Of a stretch of DNA of 64,000 nt, positions 44,882 to 55,443 are shown piece by piece. The position numbers and the translations under genes are program-made. The first letter of the stretch is position 1, and every line of letters begins with the position of its first letter. The notes under the pieces are model-generated. The model worked only from the letters and a program-made list of their open reading frames with translations, did no database searches and was not told where the DNA came from. The stretch is from Firmicutes bacterium AF25-13AC (lineage in GTDB: Bacteria > Bacillota > Clostridia > Lachnospirales > Lachnospiraceae), in assembly GCA_003478935.1 (NCBI GenBank), contig QUFP01000006.1, forward strand, positions 68,756-132,755, read 5' to 3'.

Positions 44882-45463
44882 TTATAATCCTCTGTCAATT
44901 ATTCTATTTTTATGATCATCTAGCTTCTTCCACATGACAGGGCATCCCGCCACAACTTCTGTAACCTCATCTGCCCACGCAGCAAGTTCAATATTTATGC
45001 GCGCCAGTGCACGTATATAAGCCATTGTAGATTCATCATATGTGATTCCATCGTCAAACACATTGTTTGTCACGATGACAAGCTCACGCACTGACTGTGA
45101 CAGCGCTTTTAATCCAGACACAACACGCCTTACAACTTCGTCCTCGCTTCGCTGTCCATTTTCATCGAACATTTCATTGGCAGTAAGATTAGACACACAC
45201 TCAACAAGTGCTGCATATGACATCTTATCACTGTCTTTAAATTTTTTCAACGCCTGTTCAATCTGCACCGTCTGCTCTGATGTAATAAACCCTTTTCCTG
45301 CACGCAGCCTTCTATGGCGCTCTACCCTTTTTTTGCCTTCTTCTCCATATACCTGCATCGTGGCAATATAATAGCGGCTTCTGATATTTTCAAACCCAGA
45401 CAGCAATGACTCTGCATAGGCTGATTTTCCGCTGCCGCTTCCGCCTGTCACAAGATAAATCAT
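44882..45463 (-). CDS. cobU: adenosylcobinamide kinase / adenosylcobinamide-phosphate guanylyltransferase
   Basis: 193 aa. P-loop GGSGSGKSAYAESLL at the N-terminus, RVERHRRLR region with the guanylylated His, LVECVSNLTANEMF and VTNNVFDDGITYDESTMAYI, all standard CobU motifs. Sits 18 bases after cobT. The intact paralog of the degenerate gene at 43673. Confidence 0.95.
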   Translation of the reverse strand: MIYLVTGGSGSGKSAYAESLLSGFENIRSRYYIATMQVYGEEGKKRVERHRRLRAGKGFITSEQTVQIEQALKKFKDSDKMSYAALVECVSNLTANEMFDENGQRSEDEVVRRVVSGLKALSQSVRELVIVTNNVFDDGITYDESTMAYIRALARINIELAAWADEVTEVVAGCPVMWKKLDDHKNRIIDRGL

Positions 45464-45481
45464 TTTATTTGCCTTTCCTTT

Positions 45482-46549
45482 TTAACTAAGACGTTCATAT
45501 GGTGCCATCTCCAGACGTGAAAAATCTGTATGATCATTATATACTGACATTGCAAGATCAAGAAGCGAAAATACCATAACTGCACCTGTTCCTTCGCCAA
45601 GCGCCAGATCTCCATGGATGACTGGCTTGATCCCTATTTCTTTTAAAATTGCCTTTGCCGCCGGTTCTTTTCCCAGATGAGATGCTATCATAAAATGCTC
45701 TGTACCAGGAATAATACGCTTTGCAAGAAGTGCTGCTGCACCGCTTATTAGACCGTCCAAAACAATAGGCACATGATACATTGCACCTCCTATAAAAACT
45801 CCTGTCAAACCTGCAATATCAAAGCCGCCAACAGTCTGAAGCACAGTAAATGCATCTGCCTTATATAGATCGTATCTGTCAATTGCCTCTTGAATGACCT
45901 GTTTTTTTCTGCTTAGCCCCTTATCGTTTAATCCAGCTCCTCTTCCTGCTGTCTCACTGGCTAACCTGTGAAGAAGTGCTGCTGTCACTGCACTGCTCGT
46001 TGTCGTATTTCCTATACCCATCTCTCCTGTTGCGAGTATCTGATAGCCATTTTCCTTACACTGCTTTACAAGGCGCACACCTGTATCAATCGCATCTAAT
46101 GTCTCTTTTTCTGTCATGGCAGGCTCTTTTGCAAAATTTCGCGTACCACAGGCAATTTTTTCATCTAACACACCATCTATTTTACATGAAGCGGCTATTC
46201 CAATATCTACTGGAATAACATCTGTATGTGATGCTGATGCCATACGGCAAACGCTCGATTCATGCCTTCCCATCGACTGTGCAACGGCAAGCGTAACTTC
46301 CTGCCCTGACTGACTGATACCTTCCTTAACAATGCCATTATCAGCACACATCACAATAACTGCCCTCTTAGAAATACCTACATTTGTGTTGTCCTCTATA
46401 GCACCAATCTGTGATGTAACATGCTCAAACCAGCCTAATCCGTCAAGCGGCTTTGCCACTCCATCCCAGTTTGCTTTTACTGCATCATACATTGATTGAT
46501 CTGGCGGTGTGATTTTATATTTTTCTCTTAAAAACTTAATTGCTTCCAT
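45482..46549 (-). CDS. cobT: nicotinate-nucleotide-dimethylbenzimidazole phosphoribosyltransferase
   Basis: 355 aa. Makes alpha-ribazole phosphate from a base and nicotinate mononucleotide. Seen: KPLDGLGWFEHVTSQIGAI, VIVMCADNGIVKEGISQ, EMGIGNTTTSSAVTAAL and the C-terminal GEGTGAVMVFSLLDLA containing the catalytic Glu region. Full length. 35 bases after cobQ. Confidence 0.96.
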   Translation of the reverse strand: MEAIKFLREKYKITPPDQSMYDAVKANWDGVAKPLDGLGWFEHVTSQIGAIEDNTNVGISKRAVIVMCADNGIVKEGISQSGQEVTLAVAQSMGRHESSVCRMASASHTDVIPVDIGIAASCKIDGVLDEKIACGTRNFAKEPAMTEKETLDAIDTGVRLVKQCKENGYQILATGEMGIGNTTTSSAVTAALLHRLASETAGRGAGLNDKGLSRKKQVIQEAIDRYDLYKADAFTVLQTVGGFDIAGLTGVFIGGAMYHVPIVLDGLISGAAALLAKRIIPGTEHFMIASHLGKEPAAKAILKEIGIKPVIHGDLALGEGTGAVMVFSLLDLAMSVYNDHTDFSRLEMAPYERLS

Positions 46550-46584
46550 ATATAGATGACTTTAATCCTTTCTTTCAGCACAAG

Positions 46585-48108
46585 TTAAATTTTTGCTTCC
46601 CGTAAAATGCTGTACACAAAATCCATGTCCATATGCTGACGAATGGTGTCTGCCAACAAATCATATTGTGACTCCTGAAACTTTTTATAATCAAAGCCAC
46701 TCTGCAGTGCCTCTAATGTCACATTCTTTTTGTCTGCAAGCATCTTTACAAGCTTCCATGCAAGATCGCCTTCATCAAACAGACCATGAACATAGCTGCC
46801 GCACACCATACCATTCTCGCTGCATACCACAGTTGGAAGATCACTAGATGGCTGCTTTTGGGACTGACCTACTTTTTTCTCTTTTGAGCTTGTAGCATTG
46901 ACGGCTGTTGACTTTCCCATATGAATCTCATAGCCTTCATATGGACTGCCATTTAGGCAGGACCAGACTCCACTCAAATGATCAATTGTTCCTGTCACCT
47001 GTAATCTCGTCTTTTCTTTTGTGAGAGTCGTCTGAATCGGAAGAAGTCCCATTCCCTGTGCATCCATTCCCTGCTCAACACAAAATGGGTCTAAAATAAC
47101 CTCGCCTAGCATTTGAAAGCCTCCGCATATACCAATCACCGGTGTCGTTTTTGAAAGCTTTTTAACTGCTGCCTCTATTCCACTTTGACGCATCCACAAA
47201 AGATCACCGACTGTATTTTTGCTTCCCGGAAGGCAAATGCAATCCGGTGTTTCTAGCTCTCTTACATTATGTACATAGCGCACGCTTACTCCCGGAAGCT
47301 GCTCAAACACATCAAAATCGGTATAATTTGACATTCGCGGAAGACGAATTACTGCAAGATCAATAAGACCTTTTTGGCTGTGCTCTAGCTTTTCACTTAG
47401 GCTGTCTTCCTCTTCGATTGCCACCTTCATATATGGAATGACACCTGCCACAGGCACATGACCACGCTCTTCAAGCATCACAATACCTGGATCTAAAATT
47501 GTCTTATCTCCTCTGAATTTATTTATAATAAGACCCTTTACAAGCTCTTTTTCATCTGGCTCAAGAAGCATAAGAGTACCAAGAAGCTGAGCAAACACTC
47601 CGCCTCTGTCGATATCACCAGCTAAAAGCACAGGTGCACCTACAAGCTTTGCTAAACCCATGTTGACTATATCATCTGCCTTTAAATTAATCTCAGCCGG
47701 ACTTCCTGCACCCTCGATTACGATAATATCTGCCTGTTCCTCTAGCTTCTTAAAAGCATGAATAATATCAGGAATCAGCTGCTTTTTGTAGGCAAAATAT
47801 TTTCGTGCCGGCATATTGGAGACTGGCTTTCCATTTACAATCACCTGTGACCCCATGTCACTTACTGGCTTTAATAAAATCGGATTCATATAAACTGATG
47901 GCTCTATCCCTGCTGCTCTTGCCTGAACTACCTGAGCACGTCCCATCTCAAAGCCATCCTTTGTAATAAAGGAGTTTAATGCCATGTTTTGTGACTTAAA
48001 CGGTGCCACCCGATAGCCATCCTGCTTAAAAATACGGCAAAGTCCTGCCGCAAGCAGACTTTTTCCTGCATTTGACATCGTGCCTTGAATCATAATTACT
48101 TTTGACAT
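46585..48108 (-). CDS. cobQ: cobyric acid synthase
   Basis: 507 aa. Amidates the b, d, e and g side chains of adenosylcobyrinate diamide. Seen: N-terminal ATP-binding [41 protein letters not shown], and a C-terminal glutaminase domain with the catalytic Cys in [10 protein letters not shown]. The first gene of the eight-gene late cobalamin operon. No cobalamin riboswitch is seen in its short leader. Confidence 0.96.
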   Translation of the reverse strand: MSKVIMIQGTMSNAGKSLLAAGLCRIFKQDGYRVAPFKSQNMALNSFITKDGFEMGRAQVVQARAAGIEPSVYMNPILLKPVSDMGSQVIVNGKPVSNMPARKYFAYKKQLIPDIIHAFKKLEEQADIIVIEGAGSPAEINLKADDIVNMGLAKLVGAPVLLAGDIDRGGVFAQLLGTLMLLEPDEKELVKGLIINKFRGDKTILDPGIVMLEERGHVPVAGVIPYMKVAIEEEDSLSEKLEHSQKGLIDLAVIRLPRMSNYTDFDVFEQLPGVSVRYVHNVRELETPDCICLPGSKNTVGDLLWMRQSGIEAAVKKLSKTTPVIGICGGFQMLGEVILDPFCVEQGMDAQGMGLLPIQTTLTKEKTRLQVTGTIDHLSGVWSCLNGSPYEGYEIHMGKSTAVNATSSKEKKVGQSQKQPSSDLPTVVCSENGMVCGSYVHGLFDEGDLAWKLVKMLADKKNVTLEALQSGFDYKKFQESQYDLLADTIRQHMDMDFVYSILREAKI

Positions 48109-48172
48109 GCATTATTCCTCCGTTTTTTTGCTGTTTTCTACTTAAATGAATAATTTACACTCAATATTTGCT

Positions 48173-48201
48173 ATTGTAACGCATCTAAAAAACAATTACA
48201 A
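48173..48201 (-). promoter_or_regulatory. promoter of the cobalamin operon
   Basis: TTGTAA at 48196-48201 and TACAAT at 48173-48178, spacer 17. Confidence 0.6.
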
Positions 48202-48224
48202 GTGAAAGACAAAAAATACTACAA

Positions 48225-48256
48225 TAAGGGCAGACCCTTAATTAGGTCTACCCTTA
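48225..48256 (-). terminator. terminator after gltD
   Basis: TAAGGGTAGACC and GGTCTGCCCTTA pair (one mismatch) across an eight-base loop on the minus strand, followed by TTGTAGTATTTTTT. Confidence 0.65.
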
Positions 48257-48311
48257 ATACAAGAGCTATATAATTGTCATTATTACGTAATGGTGACGAG
48301 ACACATGCACT

Positions 48312-49799
48312 TTACTCAAGATTGGTATATCCCATTAGGCTCTCGTCGACTGCTCTTGCAGCTTCTCTTCCCTCGCGAATTGCCCATACAACAAGCGATT
48401 GTCCACGGTGCATATCACCTGCTGTAAATACGCCCGGCTCAGAGGTTTCATATGAATCTGGTGCTGTCTTTACATTTGTTCTTGGTGTCAGCTCTACTCC
48501 AAATGCATCTGATACATAGCTCTGGCAGCCAAGGAAGCCTGCTGCGATCAGTACTAGCTCGGCTTCGAGTGCAAATTCACTGCCCTCTACAGGCACCATC
48601 ATCATGCGTCCTGTTGCTTCATCCTTTTTTGATTCGAGTTTCACGCAGATCAGTCCGCAAAGCTTTCCGTCTGCATCTTTTACAAACTCCTTTACGGTTG
48701 TCTTGTAAATACGAGGATCTGAACCAAATACGGCAATTGCTTCTTCCTGACCATAATCTGTCTTGCAGACTCTTGGCCACTCTGGCCACGGATTATTTGC
48801 GGCACGTGTGAGCGGAGGCTGCGGCATCATCTCTAACTGTGTAACAGATGCACAGCCCTGACGAATTGCAGTTCCTACGCAGTCATTTCCAGTATCACCG
48901 CCTCCGATGACAACGACATGCTTATCCTTTGCAGAGATATAATTTCCATCTGTAAGATTAGAATCAAGCAAACTCTTTGTCGTGCGTGACAGATAATCAA
49001 CTGCAAAATAAATACCCTCTGCATCTCTTCCCTCTGCCTGAATATCTCTTGGATTTGATGCACCACACGCTAAAATCACGCTGTCGTATTGTGATTTAAG
49101 ATCCTCTGCACTTATATCCTTTCCTACATTCACACCAGTCAGAAAATGAATGCCTTCTGCCTTCATAAGCTCAACGCGGCGCTTTACAAAACGCTTTTCC
49201 AGCTTCATATTTGGGATTCCGTACATCAAAAGACCGCCTGGACGATCTGAACGCTCATACACAGTAACTTCATGGCCTCTCTTATTTAACCAGTAGGCAG
49301 CTGACAGACCAGATGGACCAGAGCCTACAACTGCAACGCGCTTTCCTGTGCGTGTCTTTGGCGGATTTGGCGCCAGATATCCGCTTTCATATGCATTCTC
49401 AATGATGGACAGCTCGTTCGCCTTTGTTGTAACTGGCTTTCCGTTTAAGTTGCATGTGCAGGCTGCCTCGCATAGTGCCGGACAAACTCTTCCCGTAAAC
49501 TCCGGGAAGCAATTTGTCTTTGTCAGGCGATTAAATGCCTGTACCATATTTCCAGTATATAAAAGATCATTCCACTCTGGAATTAGATTGTTAAGTGGGC
49601 AGCCGCTTGCCATACCAGAAATCATTTTTCCATACTGACAAAACGGCACACCGCAGTCCATACATCTGGCTGCCTGCCTGTTTCTCTCAGTCTCAGACAG
49701 CTCCTCGTGAAATTCATTATAGTTTTGGATTCTTGCCTTTGGTGAAGAAGCCGGGGCATCTTCTCTGGCATATTCCATAAATCCTGTTGGCTTTCCCAT
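48312..49799 (-). CDS. gltD: glutamate synthase, small subunit
   Basis: 495 aa NADPH-linked subunit passing electrons to GltB. Seen: N-terminal Cys clusters (RCMDCGVPFCQ, ASGCPLNNLIPEW, GRVCPALCEAACTC) for Fe-S centres, FAD site VGSGPSGLSAAYWLNKRGH, and NADPH site VVIGGGDTGNDCVGTA. AGGAGG before the ATG. 14 bases after gltB. Confidence 0.97.
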   Translation of the reverse strand: MGKPTGFMEYAREDAPASSPKARIQNYNEFHEELSETERNRQAARCMDCGVPFCQYGKMISGMASGCPLNNLIPEWNDLLYTGNMVQAFNRLTKTNCFPEFTGRVCPALCEAACTCNLNGKPVTTKANELSIIENAYESGYLAPNPPKTRTGKRVAVVGSGPSGLSAAYWLNKRGHEVTVYERSDRPGGLLMYGIPNMKLEKRFVKRRVELMKAEGIHFLTGVNVGKDISAEDLKSQYDSVILACGASNPRDIQAEGRDAEGIYFAVDYLSRTTKSLLDSNLTDGNYISAKDKHVVVIGGGDTGNDCVGTAIRQGCASVTQLEMMPQPPLTRAANNPWPEWPRVCKTDYGQEEAIAVFGSDPRIYKTTVKEFVKDADGKLCGLICVKLESKKDEATGRMMMVPVEGSEFALEAELVLIAAGFLGCQSYVSDAFGVELTPRTNVKTAPDSYETSEPGVFTAGDMHRGQSLVVWAIREGREAARAVDESLMGYTNLE

Positions 49800-49813
49800 T
49801 GTCTTCTCCTCCT

Positions 49814-52800
49814 TTATTTTCTTCCGGCATTTGCATAGAATGCCTCGATCTGTGCCTGCTCGCTGCTTAAGCCCTTCTCCTCCATCTGAACGATGGCATT
49901 AAGCATACGCTTATAATCATTCGGGATAATCTTCTTAAACTTCGGCAGATACTCGGAGAAGTGTTCCAGGATATACTTTCCTTTTGCAGAGCCTGTTGTC
50001 TTTGCATGCTCTGTGATCATCTCCTTTAATTCCTGTACATCGTATTTATTTGTAAGCTCCTCAATACTGATCAGTGACTTATTCAGTCTTGTGTAGAGAT
50101 CATTGTGCTCATCAAGCACATAAGCAATACCGCCGCTCATACCAGCTGCAAAGTTCTTTCCCGTCGGTCCAAGAATGGCAACGCGTCCGCCTGTCATATA
50201 TTCACAGCCATGATCACCCACACCTTCAACAACAGCAATTGCACCAGAGTTTCTTACAGCAAAACGCTCACCTGCCACACCTTCAATAAAGGCTTTTCCG
50301 CTTGTCGCACCATAAAGCGCAACATTTCCAATAATGATGTTTTCATCTGGCTTGAAGGCTGCCTTATTTGGTGGGAATACTACAAGCTTTCCACCTGAAA
50401 GTCCTTTGCCAAAGTAGTCATTGCTGTCTCCTTCAAGTGTCATTGTAAGACCCTTAGGTATAAATGCACCAAAGCTTTGTCCGCCACTTCCCTGTGCATG
50501 AACAGTAATTGTATCCTCTGGCAGTCCGTCTGGATGAAGTCTTGTTATCTCAGCACCAAGCTGAGTACCAAATGCACGATTTACATTGCCTACATGAATA
50601 TCAAGTGTCTTTGCGTGGCTGCTCTTTACAGACGGCATAAGCTTTTTAATCAGTACACTCTTATCAAGTGTTTTTTCCAACTCAAAATCATATACATTCT
50701 TATGATAATAGCCTGCTACTGATGCATCACTGTACGGATTATCAAGGATGCGGTGCAGATCAACCTCATTTGCTCTCTTATTTGTAAAATCCTTTCTCTG
50801 GTATAAAAGATCAGTACGACCAATCAGCTCATCAACAGTGCGCACACCAAGTTTTGCCATATATTCACGCATTTCCTGAGCAACGAAACGCATAAAGTTG
50901 ATTACATACTCTGGCTTTCCACGGAAGTTTTTTCTTAACTCTGGATTTTGTGTAGCCACACCAACAGGACAGGTATCAAGGTTGCAGACACGCATCATGA
51001 CACAGCCCATTGTAACAAGCGGTGCTGTTGCAAAGCCATACTCTTCTGCACCGAGAAGAGCAGCAACTACTACATCATGACCATTCATAAGCTTTCCATC
51101 TGTCTCTAAGATAACACGGTCACGAAGACCATTCATTATTAAGGACTGATGTGTTTCTGCTACACCAAGCTCCCAAGGAAGACCAGCATCATGGATTGAG
51201 TTTCTCGGTGCGGCTCCTGTTCCACCGTCATAGCCTGACACAAGAATAACCTGTGCACCTGCCTTTGCCACACCTGCTGCAACAGTTCCAACACCTGCCT
51301 CTGATACAAGCTTTACTGAAATTCGTGCCTGATCATTTGCATTCTTTAAATCATAGATCAGCTGTGCCAAATCCTCGATTGAATAAATATCATGATGCGG
51401 CGGCGGAGAAATAAGTGCAACTCCAGGTGTTGAATGTCTTGTCTTTGCAATCCACGGATACACCTTTCCTGCCGGCAGATGACCACCCTCGCCAGGCTTT
51501 GCGCCCTGTGCCATTTTAATCTGAATTTCCTTTGCGCTCGTCAGATAGCGGCTTGTAACGCCAAAACGGCCTGAAGCAACCTGCTTGATTGCTGATGAAC
51601 GATTCAGTCCGTCCTTGCCGATTGTAAGACGCTCTAACGCCTCACCGCCTTCACCGCTGTTGCTCTTTCCATGAAGAGTATTCATTGCGATTGCAAGTGT
51701 CTCATGTGCCTCCTGAGAGATAGAACCATAGGACATAGCACCTGTCTTGAAACGTCTTACGATGCTGTCAACACCCTCAACCTCCTCAATCGGAATGCCT
51801 CCGTCCTCAGGGAATTTAAATTCCATAAGACTTCTAAGACTCATCGGATTTCCATCATCGCGAAGACTCTCTGAGTATTTTTTAAACAGTTCATAATTTC
51901 CTGTTCTTGTTGCTTCCTGCAGCATATGAATAGTAAGCGGATTATACAGATGCTCCTCCTTACCGCTTCTTTCCTTATGAGCACCAACGCTGTCAAGTGT
52001 CAGATCTACGCCAAGTCCAAGCGGATCAAATGCTGTTGCATGCCAGCTCTCAATATCATCCTCAATATCCTTTAAGCTGATGCCTTCGATACGAGAAATT
52101 GTTCCCGGGAAATACTTGTCTACCAGATCCTTATCAAGACCAATTGCCTCAAAAATCTTGGAGCTGATATATGACTGAATAGTGGAAATACCCATCTTTG
52201 CTGCAATCTTTACAATACCATTTAAAACAGCCTTGTTGTAATCGTCGATTGCTGCATAAGGATCCTTGTCAAGCATATGGCTGGAAACAAGATACTTGAT
52301 TCCCTCATGTGCCAGATACGGATTGACTGCACTTGCACCAAATCCAAGAAGTGTTGCAAAATGATGAACTTCTCTTGGCTCTCCTGTCTCTAAAATAACA
52401 GACATAGAGGTACGCTGCTTTGTAACAACAAGATGATGGTTAAGCGCAGAGACTGCTAAAAGAGACGGAATTGCAATTCTATTCTCATCTACGCCGCGGT
52501 CGGAAAGAATAATAATATTCGCTCCGTTGTGGTGAGCACGGTCAACATCAATGAATAGGCGATCAATTGCCTTATTTAAGGAAGTACTGCGATAATAAGT
52601 AATCGGAACTGTCGCCACCTTGAAGCCTTCGATGTTCATGTTGCGAATCTTAAGCAAATCAGTGTCTGTTAAGATCGGATCATTGATACGAAGAATCTTG
52701 CAGTTTTCAGGTGTATCCTTTAAGATGTTTCCTGCGCATCCAATATACAGATTAGTTGAAGTGACGATCTCCTCACGGATGGAGTCAATCGGCGGGTTTG

Positions 52801-54373
52801 TAACCTGTGCGAAACGCTGCTTAAAGTATGAAAACAGCGGCTGATGCTGCTTTGAAAGCACAGCTAATGGAGTATCATGACCCATTGCAGCTGTCGGCTC
52901 TGTTCCTGTCTTTGCCATCGGCAAAACGATGCTTCGAAGCTGCTCAAATGTATAGCCAAAGTTCTTCATTAAGCGAAGCATCTCTTCTCTTGTAAACTCT
53001 GGTACGCGCACATTCGGAATCTTTAAATCGCGCAGTTGAACCATATTGGAATCAAGCCACTCACCATATGGCTGGCGTGCTGCATAATAACCCTTAAGCT
53101 CTTCATCATCAATCACGCGTCCCTTCACTGTGTCTACTAACAGCATACGGCCTGGGCGAAGACGCTCTTTCTTTACGATGATTGACGGATCAATGTCAAG
53201 TGTACCCATCTCAGATGTTAAGATCATACGGTCATCAGATGTAATGATGTAGCGGCTCGGACGAAGACCATTTCTGTCTAATACAGCGCCAAGCTGATCA
53301 CCATCGGAGAATACGATGGCAGCCGGTCCATCCCATGGCTCCATCATAGTTGCATAATATTGATAGAAATCCTTCTTCTTTTGTGACATGGACTTATCAT
53401 TGATCCATGGTTCTGGAATCAAAATCATGACAGCAAGTGCCATTGGCATGCCGCTCATAATTAAAAATTCCAATACATTATCCATCATTGCGGAGTCTGA
53501 GCCTGAATCATCGACAACAGGAAGAACTTTTGAAATTTCGTTTTTAAGTTCTTCTGACTCCATTTTTTCCTCACGGGCTAACATCTTATCTACATTGCCG
53601 CGTATAGTATTGATCTCACCGTTATGTACCATATAGCGGTTTGGATGAGCACGCTGCCAACTTGGATTTGTATTCGTGGAGAAACGGGAGTGAACAAGCG
53701 CGATTGCAGAAACATAGGCTTCATCCTGTAAATCGTTATAGAAATTGCGAAGCTGTCCAACAAGAAACATTCCCTTGTAAACGATGGTTCTGCTTGAAAG
53801 TGAAACAACATAGGTATTATCATTTGACTGCTCGAAGATACGTCGGATGACATAGAGCTTGCGGTCAAATGCAAGACCCTTTGCCACACGTGACGGACGC
53901 TTTAAGAAGCACTGCATGATGCATGGCATGCAGTCGAGTGCCTTTGAGCCTAAGATACCCGGTGTGACCGGAACCATTCTCCAGCCAAGTACCGTTACGC
54001 CTTCCTTCTTTGCAATAATCTCGAACATCTTCATCGACATGCGGCGGTCAGTCTCGTTCTGAGGCAGGAAAAACATTCCAATACCATAATCTCTCTCATC
54101 ACCGATGTCGTATCCAAGTTCTTTACAGACACCTGAGAAAAACGGATGAGAAATCTGAAGTAAAATACCTACACCATCTCCTGTTTTTCCCTCTGCGTCC
54201 TTACCAGCACGATGCTCAAGATTTTCAACAATCTTTAATGCATCCTCTACTGTCTGATGCGTTTTTGTTCCTTTAATATTGACAATTGCACCAATACCAC
54301 AGTTGTCATGTTCAAAACTGGGATCATACAGACCTTCTGTAGTTCCCCAAGGTGTTTTGCTAGTCTGTTCCAT
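49814..54373 (-). CDS. gltB: glutamate synthase, large subunit
   Basis: 1,519 aa. Class II glutaminase domain with the catalytic Cys in DPSFEHDNCGIGAIV (near residue 25, exposed after propeptide removal), central domain, FMN/3Fe-4S synthase domain (SGYDGGTGAAPRNSIHDAG and MRVCNLDTCPVGVATQ), and a C-terminal glycine-rich GXGXG beta helix. ATG at 54373 is chosen because AGGAGG lies six bases upstream; a 36-codon upstream extension overlaps the leader hairpin. Transcribed with gltD. Confidence 0.97.
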   Translation of the reverse strand: MEQTSKTPWGTTEGLYDPSFEHDNCGIGAIVNIKGTKTHQTVEDALKIVENLEHRAGKDAEGKTGDGVGILLQISHPFFSGVCKELGYDIGDERDYGIGMFFLPQNETDRRMSMKMFEIIAKKEGVTVLGWRMVPVTPGILGSKALDCMPCIMQCFLKRPSRVAKGLAFDRKLYVIRRIFEQSNDNTYVVSLSSRTIVYKGMFLVGQLRNFYNDLQDEAYVSAIALVHSRFSTNTNPSWQRAHPNRYMVHNGEINTIRGNVDKMLAREEKMESEELKNEISKVLPVVDDSGSDSAMMDNVLEFLIMSGMPMALAVMILIPEPWINDKSMSQKKKDFYQYYATMMEPWDGPAAIVFSDGDQLGAVLDRNGLRPSRYIITSDDRMILTSEMGTLDIDPSIIVKKERLRPGRMLLVDTVKGRVIDDEELKGYYAARQPYGEWLDSNMVQLRDLKIPNVRVPEFTREEMLRLMKNFGYTFEQLRSIVLPMAKTGTEPTAAMGHDTPLAVLSKQHQPLFSYFKQRFAQVTNPPIDSIREEIVTSTNLYIGCAGNILKDTPENCKILRINDPILTDTDLLKIRNMNIEGFKVATVPITYYRSTSLNKAIDRLFIDVDRAHHNGANIIILSDRGVDENRIAIPSLLAVSALNHHLVVTKQRTSMSVILETGEPREVHHFATLLGFGASAVNPYLAHEGIKYLVSSHMLDKDPYAAIDDYNKAVLNGIVKIAAKMGISTIQSYISSKIFEAIGLDKDLVDKYFPGTISRIEGISLKDIEDDIESWHATAFDPLGLGVDLTLDSVGAHKERSGKEEHLYNPLTIHMLQEATRTGNYELFKKYSESLRDDGNPMSLRSLMEFKFPEDGGIPIEEVEGVDSIVRRFKTGAMSYGSISQEAHETLAIAMNTLHGKSNSGEGGEALERLTIGKDGLNRSSAIKQVASGRFGVTSRYLTSAKEIQIKMAQGAKPGEGGHLPAGKVYPWIAKTRHSTPGVALISPPPHHDIYSIEDLAQLIYDLKNANDQARISVKLVSEAGVGTVAAGVAKAGAQVILVSGYDGGTGAAPRNSIHDAGLPWELGVAETHQSLIMNGLRDRVILETDGKLMNGHDVVVAALLGAEEYGFATAPLVTMGCVMMRVCNLDTCPVGVATQNPELRKNFRGKPEYVINFMRFVAQEMREYMAKLGVRTVDELIGRTDLLYQRKDFTNKRANEVDLHRILDNPYSDASVAGYYHKNVYDFELEKTLDKSVLIKKLMPSVKSSHAKTLDIHVGNVNRAFGTQLGAEITRLHPDGLPEDTITVHAQGSGGQSFGAFIPKGLTMTLEGDSNDYFGKGLSGGKLVVFPPNKAAFKPDENIIIGNVALYGATSGKAFIEGVAGERFAVRNSGAIAVVEGVGDHGCEYMTGGRVAILGPTGKNFAAGMSGGIAYVLDEHNDLYTRLNKSLISIEELTNKYDVQELKEMITEHAKTTGSAKGKYILEHFSEYLPKFKKIIPNDYKRMLNAIVQMEEKGLSSEQAQIEAFYANAGRK

Positions 54374-54393
54374 GTTGGTCCTCCTGTTTTTTT

Positions 54394-54460
54394 CAAAGAA
54401 AGCCAGAGAGGTGTTCTGCGTCTTTGCAGTCCGTGCCCTCTCTGGCTTTTTCTTTCTTTG
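54394..54460 (-). promoter_or_regulatory. structured gltB leader: long hairpin capped by an AAAGAC hexaloop
   Basis: On the minus strand an outer stem (CAAAGAAAG and AAGCCAGAGAGG arms pairing with CCTCTCTGGCTT and CTTTCTTTG) encloses CTGC-AAAGAC-GCAG, a hairpin with a six-base loop. It fills the whole leader between promoter and ribosome binding site. The hexaloop has A at position 1 and G at position 4, as in ANTAR-protein RNA targets known for nitrogen genes. Only one such hairpin is seen, so this link is tentative. Confidence 0.6.
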
Positions 54461-54469
54461 TTTGTGCCT

Positions 54470-54498
54470 ACTATACAGCATCTTATCTATTTTGTAAA
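54470..54498 (-). promoter_or_regulatory. sigma-A promoter of gltBD
   Basis: TTTACA at 54493-54498 and TATAGT at 54470-54475, spacer 17. Confidence 0.65.
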
Positions 54499-54684
54499 GA
54501 AAGACTTTTCCATAAGTTTTCAGATAATTTTACTTTATTTTGTAGCTCACCATATTTTTATTAATTTTTTAAATATTTTTACCCATTTTTAGCTTTTTAT
54601 TTTGTTTATGTATTTAAATATATTTTTTAGTTTTTGTTATTTTTTCTTTTCAATAATGTTTTTCAGCCATTTCTCTGTTTCAAG
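54499..54684. other. A/T-rich divergent intergenic region
   Basis: Between the gltB and RpiB-like promoters. Very T-rich on the + strand with no gene, hairpin or clear operator seen; may hold upstream (UP-like) promoter elements. Confidence 0.4.
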
Positions 54685-54713
54685 TTGACAAAATCACTTT
54701 TCTCACCTATTAT
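54685..54713 (+). promoter_or_regulatory. sigma-A promoter of the RpiB-like gene
   Basis: TTGACA at 54685-54690 and TATTAT at 54708-54713, spacer 17; near consensus. Confidence 0.75.
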
Positions 54714-54790
54714 CTTATTAGATAGTTTTAACAAAATTGTGCCGTGGCGAACTATCCTTGGCAAAACGGCATAGGAAAGGTTACAAAAAA

Positions 54791-55429
54791 ATGAAAATTG
54801 CATTAATCAATGAAAACAGCCAGGCTGCAAAGAATAGCATGATTGAGTCTGTTTTAAAGGAAGTTGTTACACCAATGGGTCACGAGGTTGTAAATTACGG
54901 CATGTATGCTGCTGATGATGAGGCTCAGCTGACTTATGTACAGGTTGGTCTTCTGACCGCTATTCTTTTAAACAGCGGTGCTGCTGATTTTGTTATCACA
55001 GGATGTGGTACAGGTGAGGGCGCTATGCTTGCATGCAACTCCTTCCCAGGCGTTCTTTGTGGACATGTTGTTGATCCGTCTGACGCTTACATGTTCTCCC
55101 AGATCAATGCTGGAAATGCTGCTGCATTCCCATTTGCAAAGGGCTTTGGCTGGGGCGCTGAGCTTAATTTACAGTACTGCTTTGAGAAACTGTTCTGCAC
55201 TGAGCCAGGCGGCGGATATCCACCGGAAAGAGTTGTTCCGGAGCAGCGCAATAAGAAGATCCTTGACGGTGTAAAGAAGATCACTCATACTGATATGATG
55301 ACCATCTTAAAGAACATTGATCAGGATTTCTTAAAGGCAACTGTAAGCGGTGCAAAGTTCAAGGAGTTATTCTTTGACAGCTGCAAGTGCCCGGAGATCA
55401 AGGCGTACATCGAGAAGGTTCTGGCTTAA
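54791..55429 (+). CDS. RpiB/LacA/LacB-family sugar-phosphate isomerase-like protein
   Basis: 212 aa, longer than RpiB (about 150). Seen: MKIALINENSQAAKN start, DFVITGCGTGEGAMLACNSF (the active-site loop; Cys in the place of the RpiB catalytic Cys), and GHVVDPSDAYMFSQINAG. Members of this longer subgroup near pectin and uronate genes are thought to act on 4-deoxy-5-keto-uronates (DhuI-like) in place of KduI; here the neighbour is an RG lyase-like gene, supporting that role by context only. ATG at 54791 is chosen over the upstream extension; GGAAAGG lies ten bases before it. Confidence 0.85.
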   Translation: MKIALINENSQAAKNSMIESVLKEVVTPMGHEVVNYGMYAADDEAQLTYVQVGLLTAILLNSGAADFVITGCGTGEGAMLACNSFPGVLCGHVVDPSDAYMFSQINAGNAAAFPFAKGFGWGAELNLQYCFEKLFCTEPGGGYPPERVVPEQRNKKILDGVKKITHTDMMTILKNIDQDFLKATVSGAKFKELFFDSCKCPEIKAYIEKVLA

Positions 55430-55443
55430 CCCGTAAAGTTTAT

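Noticed and set aside
48109..48311. Cobalamin riboswitch before cobQ
   Set aside because: The leader is short and no B12-box-like sequence was found; only a promoter and the gltD terminator are present.
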